DNA of 64,000 nt from Methylophaga sp. (GCA_002706095.1 PAJP01000005.1:230403-294402); one strand, 5' to 3'. Shown: positions 9,132-18,431, counted from the stretch's first letter. Program-made: numbers and translations. The notes: generated from the letters alone by a model not told the origin.

Positions 9132-9155
9132 AGGGAGCTTCGGCTCCCTTTTTTT
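9132..9155 (+). terminator. Rho-independent terminator after the PEP-CTERM gene
   Basis: Stem GGGAGC/GCTCCC with a TTCG loop followed by a T-run. Confidence 0.9.
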
Positions 9156-9190
9156 ATGTATGATTCAATATTTCCAAGGAGAATATCACT

Positions 9191-9229
9191 TTGACCTCTC
9201 CACCATCACGCCATCGAGTAACCACCTGA
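9191..9229 (+). other. Possible 12-codon leader ORF before the YqaA-like gene
   Basis: TTG at 9191, nine bases after AAGGAG, opens 12 codons and stops with TGA immediately before the ATG of the next gene. It may couple translation by reinitiation, or it may be chance. Confidence 0.3.
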
Positions 9230-9670
9230 ATGGATTATTTTGTTAGCTTGGGTTATGCCGGTCTTTTTATCTCAGCCTTTTTATCTGCAACACTACTGCC
9301 ACTTAGCTCTGAATTCGTTCTGAGCACACTCTTAGTAAAGGGACTCTCACCGGCGTTACTCATCACCACAGCCACCGTGGCAAACGTGCTTGGATCAATG
9401 GTGAATTATGCTTTAGGTTATTGGGCCAGCTCTGCAGTCATAAAAAATTGGTTACGGATATCAGAAAGCGATATTAGAAAAGCGGAAAATCAATTTAAGA
9501 AATATGGTCTTATTTCTCTATGTTTTGCTTGGTTGCCGATCATTGGTGATCCATTAACTGTTATGGCAGGACTCATAAAAATACATCTAGGCTGGTTTAT
9601 CGTGCTAGTCACAGCAGGTAAGTTGATTCGCTATATTGTCATCAGTCAGGTAGCACTGTCGCTAAATTAA
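9230..9670 (+). CDS. YqaA-like membrane protein (DedA/SNARE-associated superfamily)
   Basis: A 146-residue integral membrane protein with four or so hydrophobic segments. The N-terminal SLGYAGLFISAFLSATLLPLSS, the re-entrant-type segment with NVLGSMVNYALGYW, and FAWLPIIGDPLTVMAGL match the YqaA branch of the DedA superfamily, whose members are linked to lipid scrambling or envelope upkeep. The precise role here is unknown. The ATG at 9230 lacks its own ribosome site. A good AAGGAG at 9176-9181 instead serves a 12-codon TTG reading frame (9191-9229) whose TGA directly precedes this ATG. It ends in a strong bidirectional terminator. Confidence 0.8.
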   Translation: MDYFVSLGYAGLFISAFLSATLLPLSSEFVLSTLLVKGLSPALLITTATVANVLGSMVNYALGYWASSAVIKNWLRISESDIRKAENQFKKYGLISLCFAWLPIIGDPLTVMAGLIKIHLGWFIVLVTAGKLIRYIVISQVALSLN

Positions 9671-9703
9671 AAAACCCTGTTTCAGAGACTGAAACAGGGT
9701 TTT
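9671..9703. terminator. Bidirectional terminator, 15-bp perfect stem
   Basis: AAAACCCTGTTTCAG pairs perfectly with CTGAAACAGGGTTTT across an AGA loop. It lies between the converging YqaA-like gene and the phoA-linked gene. Confidence 0.92.
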
Positions 9704-9722
9704 AACTGGGTTACACTTTTAC

Positions 9723-10445
9723 TCAATGATGATGTGGATGACCGATATCCTCACCTTCACTGTTATAAAAACCGGAAGGACCATGGTCGATATACCCTTG
9801 ATTAATCATCTTCGCAATAAACGGATCTGATTCACTATCACCAATATCGGCATAATCTGTTGTCTGATAATCATCACGCATTTTAAAGCTGGCATTAACA
9901 GCGCTTTCATCTTTAATCAGCTGAGTTAACTGCCATGTCTTTACATGGCCGTCAGTATCATTTTTCCAGCTTTTTACTAGGGATAGTGCAGGTAACCATT
10001 CAAGTTGCAGTTGGCTATCACCCTCAGTTAACTGATAGGTTTCCACTTTGTCACAACCTTCACCTGAGCTTGAAACCAAGGTCATATTGCTTTTCAGATT
10101 ATCTGTAATTAATTCATGAACTTGCTGCCACTGACTATCCGCATTAGCATATTTCACTTCGCCTGGCTGATATTCAATAGCACGTTGCTCAGTATCAAAA
10201 AACCTGACCATTCTTAGCTGGCCATTATGCATATGTTCCCACATGTCAGTAATGCCTGACTGAGTAAATTGATTACTGACACGCTGATGTTGACGCCATA
10301 ACTTCATGGTCGCTTTTTTATCAGAATCACTGTCGGTCATTTGATAACTAGCACCTAACACCTCAGGATCAATTGAACAGCTATCATTAGCCTGGACTAG
10401 CAATGGAGATGCTAATAATAGACTCACTAATAAACGATATTTCAT
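9723..10445 (-). CDS. Exported protein of unknown function with a HPHHH tail
   Basis: I do not recognise the family. The start at 10445 is preferred to an upstream start because it begins the signal peptide MKYRLLVSLLLASPLLVQA, followed by a mature part opening NDSCSIDPEVLG. The 240-residue protein is polar, has two cysteines after cleavage (in DSCS and GEGCDK) that could form a disulfide, and ends in IGHPHHH, a possible metal-binding tail. It lies 83 bases downstream of the alkaline phosphatase gene on the same strand and shares its terminator, so co-expression with phoA is likely. A periplasmic role tied to phosphate or metal supply to the phosphatase is only a guess. Confidence 0.7.
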   Translation of the reverse strand: MKYRLLVSLLLASPLLVQANDSCSIDPEVLGASYQMTDSDSDKKATMKLWRQHQRVSNQFTQSGITDMWEHMHNGQLRMVRFFDTEQRAIEYQPGEVKYANADSQWQQVHELITDNLKSNMTLVSSSGEGCDKVETYQLTEGDSQLQLEWLPALSLVKSWKNDTDGHVKTWQLTQLIKDESAVNASFKMRDDYQTTDYADIGDSESDPFIAKMINQGYIDHGPSGFYNSEGEDIGHPHHH

Positions 10446-10528
10446 CTCTATAACCTTAAATTGTTGATGTGTGCCAACGAAAAAAAGGGGCGGACTCATG
10501 TCCACCCCTCTCTTTTTCTGCGTTGATG

Positions 10529-12145
10529 TTACTTAATCGATTTTTCTGCTTTAACTTCCAAACGAGCTGCCTGGTTCATAATGTGATAAATCAAGTTTTG
10601 TTCATTCACACCTGTCACCGCATTGGCACCTGGACCAGTAGCAAAAATCGCCACATCTTCACCGGCATGTGTTTCAGAACCCAATGGAACTAATGCTTCC
10701 TGGTGATAACCTGACAGCTCTGTATTGACTGCTGTTAAGTCTTTACGACCAGTATCAGGGCCTGCGCTATAGCTCGCATCTGCATCGGTTTCATTGCCTA
10801 AGTCACGGAATCCTAAACCGTTGGTATACCCCAAAGTTGTGTATGGCTTACCATCAGCAGCTAATGTAGGCTCATCTGAACCAATGCTGACAACTTTACC
10901 CAGGATAGGATTACCACGTTTTGGATAACCAGCCATAGTAAATACATGGCTGTGATCCGCAGTCACGATAATCAATGTTTCTTCAGGGTTAGTGTTTTCT
11001 AATGCTGCTTTAACCGCATGAGCAAACTCAATAGTTTCATTTAAAGCACCATGTGCATTACCCGCATGATGAGCATGGTCAATACGACCAGACTCAACCA
11101 TTAAGAAGAAACCACGATCGTTCTTGTTCAGGACTTTTATGGCTTTTTCTGTCATTTCAGATAATGAAGGTTCACCAGCAATATCATTGCCACGGTCAGC
11201 TTCATATTGCATATGTGATTCATTAAATAAAGCGAAGATTTTATCGGTATTAGCTGGCTCGATAGCATCAAAGCCTGCTTTATCGTATACATATTTACCT
11301 GTTGGATAAGTAGTCTGCCATTCTGCTACTAAATTACGACCATCCGTTCTGTCACCTTCAGTAGAACTGACGGCATCCGGGCTGTTAAATGCAGGATCTT
11401 TTGGTAAGAAATGACGACGACCGCCCCCCATCGCAACTTCGATACCGTTAATACGTTTTGCTGTTGGATAACGATTTTTCAGATTACTTTCAAATTCCAC
11501 CAATTGTTTAGCAATATCTTTACAAGGTAAACCACGGCGTGTGACAGAGGCAGGCATATCTGAAACGTCTTCCCAGTCACGATCCACTGATTTTGCATAA
11601 GTCGCAGCAGGTGTAGCGTGAGTGATTCGTGCTGTTGTGACGATACCCGTTGATTTACCAGCAATTTCAGCCAGCTCAAGAGCAGTTACCAGTTCATGTC
11701 CGCTCATTGTCGAGCACACGCCACGTTGTACATCTTCACCAATACCGATGATGCCGGCATCTGTTTTAACACCACTCATCATGGCCGTCATCGTACCAGC
11801 AGAGTCAGGTGTTTGAGCATCAACATTGTATGTTTTTGCCAGTCCTGTGAATGGAAAGGTTTCAAAGGTCAGGCGGTTTTCTTCACCTGGTTTGCCATTT
11901 AACTGGCCTTCTAAAATACGGGCAGCTGTAATAGTAGAAATGCCCATACCGTCACCGACAAATAAAATCACATTTTTTGCTTTGTGTGCATTTTTATAAG
12001 CTGGTTTGTTATCCATTTTTTCAACAGCGTCTGTATACCAGTCACTGTTAACTTGATAATCAGTTAAAACAGGTTGTTTAGCATAAGCTGTTACGCTTAA
12101 TGCTAAAGTTGCTGCACCCAATAATAAAGGTAGCTTGTTTGACAT
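10529..12145 (-). CDS. phoA: Alkaline phosphatase, exported
   Basis: Hydrolyses phosphomonoesters in the periplasm to free phosphate. The start at 12145 gives a signal peptide (MSNKLPLLLGAATLALSVTAYA) and a good GGGAGAG ribosome site; a longer frame to 12238 lacks these. The metal- and phosphate-binding motifs are in order: FVGDGMG (D65), the nucleophile serine in TPDSAGTMTA (S115), ESGRIDHAHHAGN, TADHSH, and ETHAGEDVAIFA near the C-terminus. At 538 residues it is longer than E. coli PhoA, as is common in marine forms. A Pho-box-like repeat lies about 60 bases upstream. Confidence 0.95.
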   Translation of the reverse strand: MSNKLPLLLGAATLALSVTAYAKQPVLTDYQVNSDWYTDAVEKMDNKPAYKNAHKAKNVILFVGDGMGISTITAARILEGQLNGKPGEENRLTFETFPFTGLAKTYNVDAQTPDSAGTMTAMMSGVKTDAGIIGIGEDVQRGVCSTMSGHELVTALELAEIAGKSTGIVTTARITHATPAATYAKSVDRDWEDVSDMPASVTRRGLPCKDIAKQLVEFESNLKNRYPTAKRINGIEVAMGGGRRHFLPKDPAFNSPDAVSSTEGDRTDGRNLVAEWQTTYPTGKYVYDKAGFDAIEPANTDKIFALFNESHMQYEADRGNDIAGEPSLSEMTEKAIKVLNKNDRGFFLMVESGRIDHAHHAGNAHGALNETIEFAHAVKAALENTNPEETLIIVTADHSHVFTMAGYPKRGNPILGKVVSIGSDEPTLAADGKPYTTLGYTNGLGFRDLGNETDADASYSAGPDTGRKDLTAVNTELSGYHQEALVPLGSETHAGEDVAIFATGPGANAVTGVNEQNLIYHIMNQAARLEVKAEKSIK

Positions 12146-12205
12146 GTGTCTCTCCCATAAGACAATTAAAGTGTTTGGTTGGCTAACGGATACAGCGTAA
12201 TTGTT

Positions 12206-12237
12206 ATTGATGACATCCAAGTTAAGCATTGATGACA
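12206..12237 (-). promoter_or_regulatory. Pho-box-like direct repeat upstream of phoA
   Basis: On the minus strand TGTCATCAAT occurs twice, exactly 22 bases apart start to start (12237-12228 and 12215-12206). PhoB boxes are built of TGTCA units at 11-base steps; here the middle unit is degenerate. The site ends about 60 bases before the phoA start, where PhoB sites usually replace the -35. Confidence 0.5.
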
Positions 12238-12287
12238 ATTATGTGAACTGAGTCACATATTGGCCTGGAGCACGATTAAGGTGGGTT

Positions 12288-14414
12288 TTATATTTTCCCT
12301 GACACGGACGCCGGGATTTCTTCTATCGTCAGCATTTTGTTTCTTAACTCTTCGGTTACCGCCTGCGCCGATGTGCGATCTCGAATTACTCTTGGTGTGA
12401 TTAATACCAATAGTTCCGTTCTTCTCACCGCATCTGAGGTTTGCCCGAATAAATGCCCTAAAACCGGTAATTTATGTAGTCCTGGTATACCGCTGTCATT
12501 ATTGGTTTTGCTGTCCTGAATTAAGCCACCTAGCACGATGGTTTCACCAGAATTGATAGCAACAACACTTTCAATTTCACGTTGTTGGATGGTGGGGGCA
12601 TCAATCGTCGAGGTGGTTGTTTGTACGGCATTACTGACTTCCTGCCGTATTTCCATGGTGACAAGACCACTATTATTGACGCGTGGTAATACGGTTAACG
12701 ACACACCCGTTTTACGAAAATCAATTTCATTGACTGTTGGTGCGGTGGCATCAGTATTACTCACTGATTGTCGGGTGGGAATAGGAATTTCATCACCGAC
12801 ATTGATTTTAGCCGGTTGGTTATCCAACACCATCAAAGACGGCGACGATAAAACATTGAGTTTTGATTGCGCTGCGAGTGTATTCAATGCAAAGCGGACA
12901 TTGCTTAAGCTATCAACTACCGTGAACGAAAACCCCGGTGTCTGGGCATTTATACCCGTATCTCCTAAATCCAATTGACTGTTACCCTGTTTACTCCCTA
13001 TGCCATTTTTAAAAAACCATTCGACACCAAAATTCAGTTCATCAGATAAGGTCACTTCAATAATGCTGGCTTCAATTAATACCTGCATTGGCACCGTATC
13101 AAGCTGTTTGATCGTGCGTTCAATCATGTCGTAATCTTTGGCTGTGGCCATAATTACCAACGCATTCCGAACATCATCAGCAATAATGTCGACCTCGTCA
13201 TTTAAAAAACGGGCTTTATTCGTTTGAGATGCAGACACGATCTCATCATTGTTGTTTAAGCTTGTCTGAGTCGAGCCCAGATGGATTTGGGTTTCACCTG
13301 GAGCCAGTGTTTGTTTTTCTGTCGCAGAATCTGTTACCTGTTGAAGACTGGCACCAAACACCTGAGCCAACACATCCGCCAGTTGCTGGGCTTTGGCATT
13401 CTGGACTTTATACACATAGAGCTGTTGCTTACCCAGATTCGAAGCCATATCCAGGCGCTCAACCCAACGTTCCACATTTAACAGCGACGACCGGTTTGCA
13501 CTGATCGCTAAAATACTATTCAGACGACTAATCGCCATTAAGCGCACCGGGCCATTTTTCGACTTTTCACTATTGTCAGCTGCTGATGTCAGCAGAATAT
13601 TTTCCAGCTCACGCTGAATATCGTTCACTGAAGCATTTTTTATTGGATAAATACCGACAGACATCCCCGCCAGCCAATCCACATCAAACACAGAAATCGT
13701 TTGTGTTAATGTCTGCACATCCTGCTGACTGCCGCGTAGTAAAATCAGATTACGTTTTTGGTCAATTTGGATGTCCGTATCCTTCCCAGCATAAGGCATT
13801 AAAATCTTCGCCATCTCAGGCGCGCTGATATAACGCAGTGGAATCACATGCACCCCGTAGCCAGACTGAGAACTACCCGATGTTCGGGATAATGCCTGAT
13901 CAGATGCCACCACCTGATAAAAGTCATGGTTTATTATCAAACGTGCATTATTCATTGCCAATACGTTTTCCAGCATAGGTAATACTGCTTCTTTTGCGAT
14001 GGGGTTTGGTGTCTGAATAGTCACTTGCCCACTTAAGTTTTTATCCATCGAATAATTCACTGCCAAAATTTCGCCTAATACAACGCGGACAAAATCAGCC
14101 AGTGATACCGCTTCAAAATTAAGCGTAATGTCGTTATGTTCGGCATTGGAGGTAAACTGTTGACTAGTCAATGATTGTGTTGGGTTATTACCGTAAACCA
14201 CTACTTTTTCAAATGGTTTTGTATCCTCCGACGCAGTAATATGCTGACTAATGGGCGCCGAAGCCACTGGATTATTGCCGCTTTGTCCGGCAAGTTTGGC
14301 TGGGGGTTGTGGTTTGGTTGCTGTAAGTGGCTGACACCCAGCCAGCACAATTAACGATACGACTATTGTTGCTAGCCTAATCATGTGTTTGTAGCACTCA
14401 TTTATTGAATTCAT
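12288..14414 (-). CDS. gspD: Type II secretion system secretin GspD
   Basis: Forms the outer-membrane channel of the type II secretion system. The N-terminus is a lipoprotein signal with lipobox LAGC. N0 to N3 domains follow (ITLNFEAVSLADFVRVVL, GVHVIPLRYISAPEMAKIL, LYVYKVQNAKAQQLADVL), then the secretin domain with VEASIIEVTLSDELNFGVEW, VGDEIPIPT and ETIVLGGLIQD. Its 708 residues are normal for GspD. A second start at 14384 (MIRLATIVV) gives a tighter signal peptide and may be the true one. It is the last gene of the operon, unlike the common C-D-E order. The lipobox suggests it may reach the outer membrane without a separate pilotin. Confidence 0.95.
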   Translation of the reverse strand: MNSINECYKHMIRLATIVVSLIVLAGCQPLTATKPQPPAKLAGQSGNNPVASAPISQHITASEDTKPFEKVVVYGNNPTQSLTSQQFTSNAEHNDITLNFEAVSLADFVRVVLGEILAVNYSMDKNLSGQVTIQTPNPIAKEAVLPMLENVLAMNNARLIINHDFYQVVASDQALSRTSGSSQSGYGVHVIPLRYISAPEMAKILMPYAGKDTDIQIDQKRNLILLRGSQQDVQTLTQTISVFDVDWLAGMSVGIYPIKNASVNDIQRELENILLTSAADNSEKSKNGPVRLMAISRLNSILAISANRSSLLNVERWVERLDMASNLGKQQLYVYKVQNAKAQQLADVLAQVFGASLQQVTDSATEKQTLAPGETQIHLGSTQTSLNNNDEIVSASQTNKARFLNDEVDIIADDVRNALVIMATAKDYDMIERTIKQLDTVPMQVLIEASIIEVTLSDELNFGVEWFFKNGIGSKQGNSQLDLGDTGINAQTPGFSFTVVDSLSNVRFALNTLAAQSKLNVLSSPSLMVLDNQPAKINVGDEIPIPTRQSVSNTDATAPTVNEIDFRKTGVSLTVLPRVNNSGLVTMEIRQEVSNAVQTTTSTIDAPTIQQREIESVVAINSGETIVLGGLIQDSKTNNDSGIPGLHKLPVLGHLFGQTSDAVRRTELLVLITPRVIRDRTSAQAVTEELRNKMLTIEEIPASVSGKI

Positions 14415-14444
14415 AACCGTTAATCATAAGAAATGAATGTGACA

Positions 14445-15023
14445 TTATTGATACGGGTCATCATCCAAATGACCGCCTGGCAGTAAAAGCGTTGGATTGT
14501 CCTGTTCTGATGACATCTCTGTAGCCGACACGGTTGTCGCTAAGGACGGTGTTTTTGCATTGAATAACATCACCCGGCGCCGCTGACCTGCCTTATTAAA
14601 CACGGCCGCAGTTGAGGTAATTTCTTCCAGTGTCCAGTCATCCAGCTCATCATTGAGCTGTAACCGTTTCACCTTTTTAGTTTTATCATCGGTCATTAAC
14701 ACCATGGATGTGTTATCCGTTATCGCCACCGCTGAAAGACGGTAATGGTTTAAAAACAGGGTGTGCTCAGTTGGCTCTGCGACCGTTTGAGGAGATAGTT
14801 CAGCAGAACGATCAGCAGTGAAAATGGACTGTTTTAACAATGCCGCTGTTGTAGAAGGTTGAGGTAAGGCAATGCCTGCTCCCTGCTGTTCTGATGGTGT
14901 CTGAAGACCATTAGACAGCTCATCACTGGCTACAGGAACAGTATGGGCAAACCTGTATTCGCTTATCATGCTCACTAACGATAAAACGATTACAGCCCAT
15001 GAACTGATAGCCGCCCAACTCAT
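14445..15023 (-). CDS. gspC: GspC-like inner-membrane linker of the type II secretion system
   Basis: Links the inner-membrane platform to the secretin. The 192-residue protein has one N-terminal membrane segment (SSWAVIVLSLVSMIS), a Pro/Gln-rich linker, and a compact domain from about residue 75 (LNHYRLSAVAITDNTSMVLM .. RLQLNDELDDWTLEEI) like the HR domain of GspC. No PDZ domain follows, so it is a short version. It overlaps gspM by four bases and precedes gspD, the usual neighbour. A GspN-type name is also possible; the C role is inferred from its position next to D. Confidence 0.75.
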   Translation of the reverse strand: MSWAAISSWAVIVLSLVSMISEYRFAHTVPVASDELSNGLQTPSEQQGAGIALPQPSTTAALLKQSIFTADRSAELSPQTVAEPTEHTLFLNHYRLSAVAITDNTSMVLMTDDKTKKVKRLQLNDELDDWTLEEITSTAAVFNKAGQRRRVMLFNAKTPSLATTVSATEMSSEQDNPTLLLPGGHLDDDPYQ

Positions 15024-15598
15024 GATGAATGCTCCGCATTCATCACTTGATAAAAGCCGGTCATCAGCGTGTGTACCTCAAGCTGAGTGGATGAGGACTT
15101 AGCCTTGTCATCATTAACAACAATCGATAGTTCATCTATAAGTAATAACGGTTGCTGTAATTCAATACGGGATAAAAATGCGACTAAGCCCTTCATGTCC
15201 GTCTGAAACTGCAGGCGTAGCTGAATGTGAGAAAATCCTTTTTCCTGCTCAACCACTGTGGTCTCAGCACTTATTTTGGTCAGGTCTAATTCATCGAGAT
15301 GTTTAGCTACCAATGATTGCATTTGTGCCGCCATCAATGCCGTCGAATCACCATGAAATAAAAAACGATCACCTAATTGTTCAGACTCCTCTTCACTCAA
15401 CGACACAGCGGGCTGTTGTAACTGACGTGATAATTTTTGTTGCATGAAGGTCAGCTGTTCTCGCTCACTGGCATAATGCTGACGTAAAGATAAAGCCGGA
15501 TAAATAATCAGCAGCCATAGCATGGTAATCAACAAAATTAAACCAGCCCAGGCCAGTAATGGATAAAAACGTGAGAATTCAGTTCGCATCACTAACAC
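15020..15598 (-). CDS. gspM: GspM-like assembly protein of the type II secretion system
   Basis: A bitopic inner-membrane protein with a membrane segment at about residues 12-34, a coiled coil (residues about 35-60, Gln/Leu-rich), and a ferredoxin-like periplasmic domain (GFSHIQLRLQFQTDMKGLVAFLSRIEL) as in GspM/PilO. It overlaps gspL at the 5' end and gspC at the 3' end. It should pair with GspL in the platform. Sequence identity to known GspM looks weak; the call leans on length, topology and gene order. Confidence 0.8.
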   Translation of the reverse strand: MLVMRTEFSRFYPLLAWAGLILLITMLWLLIIYPALSLRQHYASEREQLTFMQQKLSRQLQQPAVSLSEEESEQLGDRFLFHGDSTALMAAQMQSLVAKHLDELDLTKISAETTVVEQEKGFSHIQLRLQFQTDMKGLVAFLSRIELQQPLLLIDELSIVVNDDKAKSSSTQLEVHTLMTGFYQVMNAEHSS

Positions 15599-16619
15599 GC
15601 TTCATGGTGATGGAAAAACGCTCTTTACCTAATTGTGGGTCAAAAGTCACAGGTGCCTTGAATGCCACATCGGTAAATTGTTTTGTCTGTGCCAATAATG
15701 AAAGAAGCGTCGCTGCTGATGGCGATACGCCCTGGATTTCGATGATGTTATCTCTGACCTGAAAGCGTCTTACCCATGCCTCTTTTGGTAACACATCACT
15801 TAAGGTATTCAGCACAACTAACCATTGCTGTTGTCGTTGTTTTTGTTCTAAATCACGAAATTGTGTCAGCGTGAACTCACCATGTTGTTGCCTTCGCATA
15901 TCTTTCATCGCATCAGCACGCATGGCTTTCAGGCTTTGTTGCTGCTGCTTTAACTCTGTTTCATAAAATGACAATGGCAAATAAAGCGCACACAAAATGC
16001 TGGCTACAGCACAGGCTGGCAATAGATACGCTGACCAGGCATTTTTTTCAGACTGTGAACGTAACAAATTGAGCTTATCCCGATAAAGACTGTCTTCAAC
16101 GGACACCCTGTCGATAGTAATACCCAATATGTTTAAACGTTGCTGATGCTGTTCGAAATCTTCACGCAGCATCACAAATAAACGGAGATAAATCAGCTCA
16201 GGATCATCTTGTTGTTCCAGCTCAACCCAATCAAAAATCACCTGCTCTGTCTGAAACGGTGTGTACTTATCCATTTCAAACCACAACAACTCGGCAATAT
16301 TGTGTTTTGCAGAACGTGGCACTGACAGTTGGCGTGACAATATCTGCTGCTCATCAAGTAATAACAGGCTTTTGTTTGGATTCGACTTTTTAGGAAAAGC
16401 GATCTTATCGTCGCCATCGACATGGCTTTGCCACTCAATATCTTCACCTGACTTAGACCAGACCGTTAATTGATAGTCATGGCTTTTCTCAGTAATACAT
16501 AGCCGTTGATGACGAATATCTGTCTGATACCGCCAACGCTTAGGAAGACCGGCATTAAGCTGAGACAACCACCAATACCACGCACGTGATAAACCATGTT
16601 CAATCAGCTGCCAGGACAT
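15579..16619 (-). CDS. gspL: GspL-like platform protein of the type II secretion system
   Basis: A 346-residue protein with a cytoplasmic N-terminal half, a membrane segment near residues 205-225 (LLPACAVASILCALYLPLSF) and a periplasmic PilN-like domain. GspL recruits the GspE ATPase to the inner membrane. The ATG at 16619 shares its A with the gspK stop (TGATG), a better start than an in-frame one 30 bases upstream. The C-terminal domain (WVRRFQVRDNIIEIQGVSPSA) is the family's ferredoxin-like fold. It is shorter than typical GspL (about 400), mainly in the cytoplasmic part. Confidence 0.82.
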   Translation of the reverse strand: MSWQLIEHGLSRAWYWWLSQLNAGLPKRWRYQTDIRHQRLCITEKSHDYQLTVWSKSGEDIEWQSHVDGDDKIAFPKKSNPNKSLLLLDEQQILSRQLSVPRSAKHNIAELLWFEMDKYTPFQTEQVIFDWVELEQQDDPELIYLRLFVMLREDFEQHQQRLNILGITIDRVSVEDSLYRDKLNLLRSQSEKNAWSAYLLPACAVASILCALYLPLSFYETELKQQQQSLKAMRADAMKDMRRQQHGEFTLTQFRDLEQKQRQQQWLVVLNTLSDVLPKEAWVRRFQVRDNIIEIQGVSPSAATLLSLLAQTKQFTDVAFKAPVTFDPQLGKERFSITMKRVSDAN

Positions 16620-17437
16620 CAGGACGCCACTCCCGTTATTTCCTGCCATGACAAAATCGCATAATCCTTGCTTTGGTCAGGGTTGAGTAATACAGCAACT
16701 TTCAGACTGGCCATTTTTTTCCTGACTTCAGCACGGCTGGTAATCACAAAACAGCGTCCAGCAGGCAGACGGGGTAATTGTTCATTAGTGAGATCACTAA
16801 GGCGCTTACGCTCATTTTCAGTGTAGAAACTCACTGGCAGTACAGATAAGTTAAGACCCGATTGTTGGGAATACACGGTCATTAACGGTGCGATTTTTTG
16901 ATAATCCTGCTCGTGCATCGACAACAATAAACGTAGCTCTTCCAGACTATTAAATGCTGCATTTTTAGGTAAACCCTCGCGGCCCGCCGCTTTGTAATGT
17001 AAGCGTTCAGCACCGGCAGCAAGCTGTTCATTATCACTATCACGCCAATCAACAATCTGGTCTGCATATTGTTCAGCCGTGTGTGTCGACCAGCCTTTAG
17101 TTTTTAATAATGTGGTGATTAATCCGGCTGAGGCGTAATTCACATCAAGCAGACCATTTTGATCCTGAATCTGAATAAATAATGTGCCTTTATCCGTGTT
17201 CAGCTGATAAACAGTGCCATTGGTTAACCAACTATGCTGTTCATCCACTAAGGCCTGGATCACTCGCCAAATACCTTCGCTCGCCAGATACTTACTAGTT
17301 AAAGCCCCTTGTTGATGCTTTATTTGTTGTGTTTCGATACGCATGGTTTGGCTAAAACTCACCGCTAAAATCATCAACAGCGCGATCACCCACAGCACGA
17401 TCATTAAGGCAGCCCCCTGCTGTTTTACAGAAGTCAT
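16619..17437 (-). CDS. gspK: Type II secretion minor pseudopilin GspK
   Basis: The tip pseudopilin. The N-terminus QQGAALMIVLWVIALLMILAV is the K-type prepilin helix, which lacks the Glu5 found in other pseudopilins, as expected for GspK. The region with DVNYAS..LLKTKGWSTHTAEQYADQIVDWRDSDNE is the characteristic GspK helical insert, and LPKNAAFNSLEELRLL follows. Its start overlaps the gspJ stop as ATGA. At 272 residues it is somewhat short for the family. Confidence 0.93.
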   Translation of the reverse strand: MTSVKQQGAALMIVLWVIALLMILAVSFSQTMRIETQQIKHQQGALTSKYLASEGIWRVIQALVDEQHSWLTNGTVYQLNTDKGTLFIQIQDQNGLLDVNYASAGLITTLLKTKGWSTHTAEQYADQIVDWRDSDNEQLAAGAERLHYKAAGREGLPKNAAFNSLEELRLLLSMHEQDYQKIAPLMTVYSQQSGLNLSVLPVSFYTENERKRLSDLTNEQLPRLPAGRCFVITSRAEVRKKMASLKVAVLLNPDQSKDYAILSWQEITGVAS

Positions 17438-18060
17438 AACCCCGTTCGCTGAACACTGAGATGATCCCGCATCCGGGTCACCTGGGCTGGTAAAGACACG
17501 ACTATCGGATATTTATCACCACCACGCTGCTGCGCCACAGTCACTGAAATAAGCGGCGGTAATTGATTGTTTTTCTGCCAGTCTGGCTGCCATCTTGGTG
17601 CGTTATTTTTGTCAATGTCAGCATAGGAAAAATCGAGCGAATCCACGCTGTTTAACAACGTCAGTTGCTGACTATCATTACGATTTTTCAGCACACTTAC
17701 TAATGGCTGATATTTCATCACCAGTTGGTTTTCTTTAAGCATCAACTCAATCCAATACAAGCTGTTGCCGCCAGCATGAGCAGGTAACGTTGAAACAAAC
17801 CCGAGCTGATGTTTTGCTCCTGAAAATAACACCGGATGTGCGCTGCCCTGATTCATCACAATCGGTGAGGTCTGGCTGATAAGTCGTCTGACAAATTGAG
17901 TTACCAGTCGGATATCATCATTCATCTGCACCTGCTCAATGCCGGACTGAGTCTGTCCACTGAGAGTACGTGAGGCACTGAACAACAAACCCAGCATAAT
18001 CGTCATTAAACTAATGGCAATCAGCATCTCCAATAAGGTAAAACCTGATTGCTTATTCAT
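17434..18060 (-). CDS. gspJ: Type II secretion minor pseudopilin GspJ
   Basis: Has the prepilin cleavage site and helix KQSGFTLLEMLIAISLMTIM with Glu5 after the Gly-Phe junction. The rest (208 residues) shows the GspJ beta pattern with VRRLISQTSPI and WIELMLKENQLVMKYQPL. It forms the pseudopilus tip with GspI and GspK. It overlaps gspI and gspK by ATGA. Processing would need a prepilin peptidase, which is not in this window. Confidence 0.92.
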   Translation of the reverse strand: MNKQSGFTLLEMLIAISLMTIMLGLLFSASRTLSGQTQSGIEQVQMNDDIRLVTQFVRRLISQTSPIVMNQGSAHPVLFSGAKHQLGFVSTLPAHAGGNSLYWIELMLKENQLVMKYQPLVSVLKNRNDSQQLTLLNSVDSLDFSYADIDKNNAPRWQPDWQKNNQLPPLISVTVAQQRGGDKYPIVVSLPAQVTRMRDHLSVQRTGL

Positions 18061-18431
18061 GGTGTGGTCCTACTAACAGGTACTAATGTAGAAAGATGTA
18101 TCTGATACGGTTTACCCGAACGCTGCCATGACACATCGGCGCTGACTTCTTGTAGAGGTAGCTTTGACGATGCACTGCCATTTGTCGGCTGAATCGTTAG
18201 CTGCCACTGAAACTGCTTCTCAGTGGTGCCGGATTGTTGAGTGCCACTGGCTTGATATCTCGCTTGAGCAATCAAGGATTCTGCAATGCTGGTCGCCACG
18301 TTAAAATCCTGGCCCAGACGAATGACTTGCTGGCCTTTTGCATACAACTGAAACAGAATGACTAAAGACACACTCATCAAACTGAAAGCCACCAGTAACT
18401 CAAGTAAACTAAAACCTTGCTGTTTCATCAC
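18057..18431 (-). CDS. gspI: Type II secretion minor pseudopilin GspI
   Basis: A 124-residue pseudopilin with prepilin motif QQGFSLLELLVAFSLMSVSL (Glu5 present) and the GspI-like IAESLIAQARY. It is the nucleus of the tip complex with J and K. It overlaps both neighbours by four bases. Confidence 0.92.
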   Translation of the reverse strand: MMKQQGFSLLELLVAFSLMSVSLVILFQLYAKGQQVIRLGQDFNVATSIAESLIAQARYQASGTQQSGTTEKQFQWQLTIQPTNGSASSKLPLQEVSADVSWQRSGKPYQIHLSTLVPVSRTTP

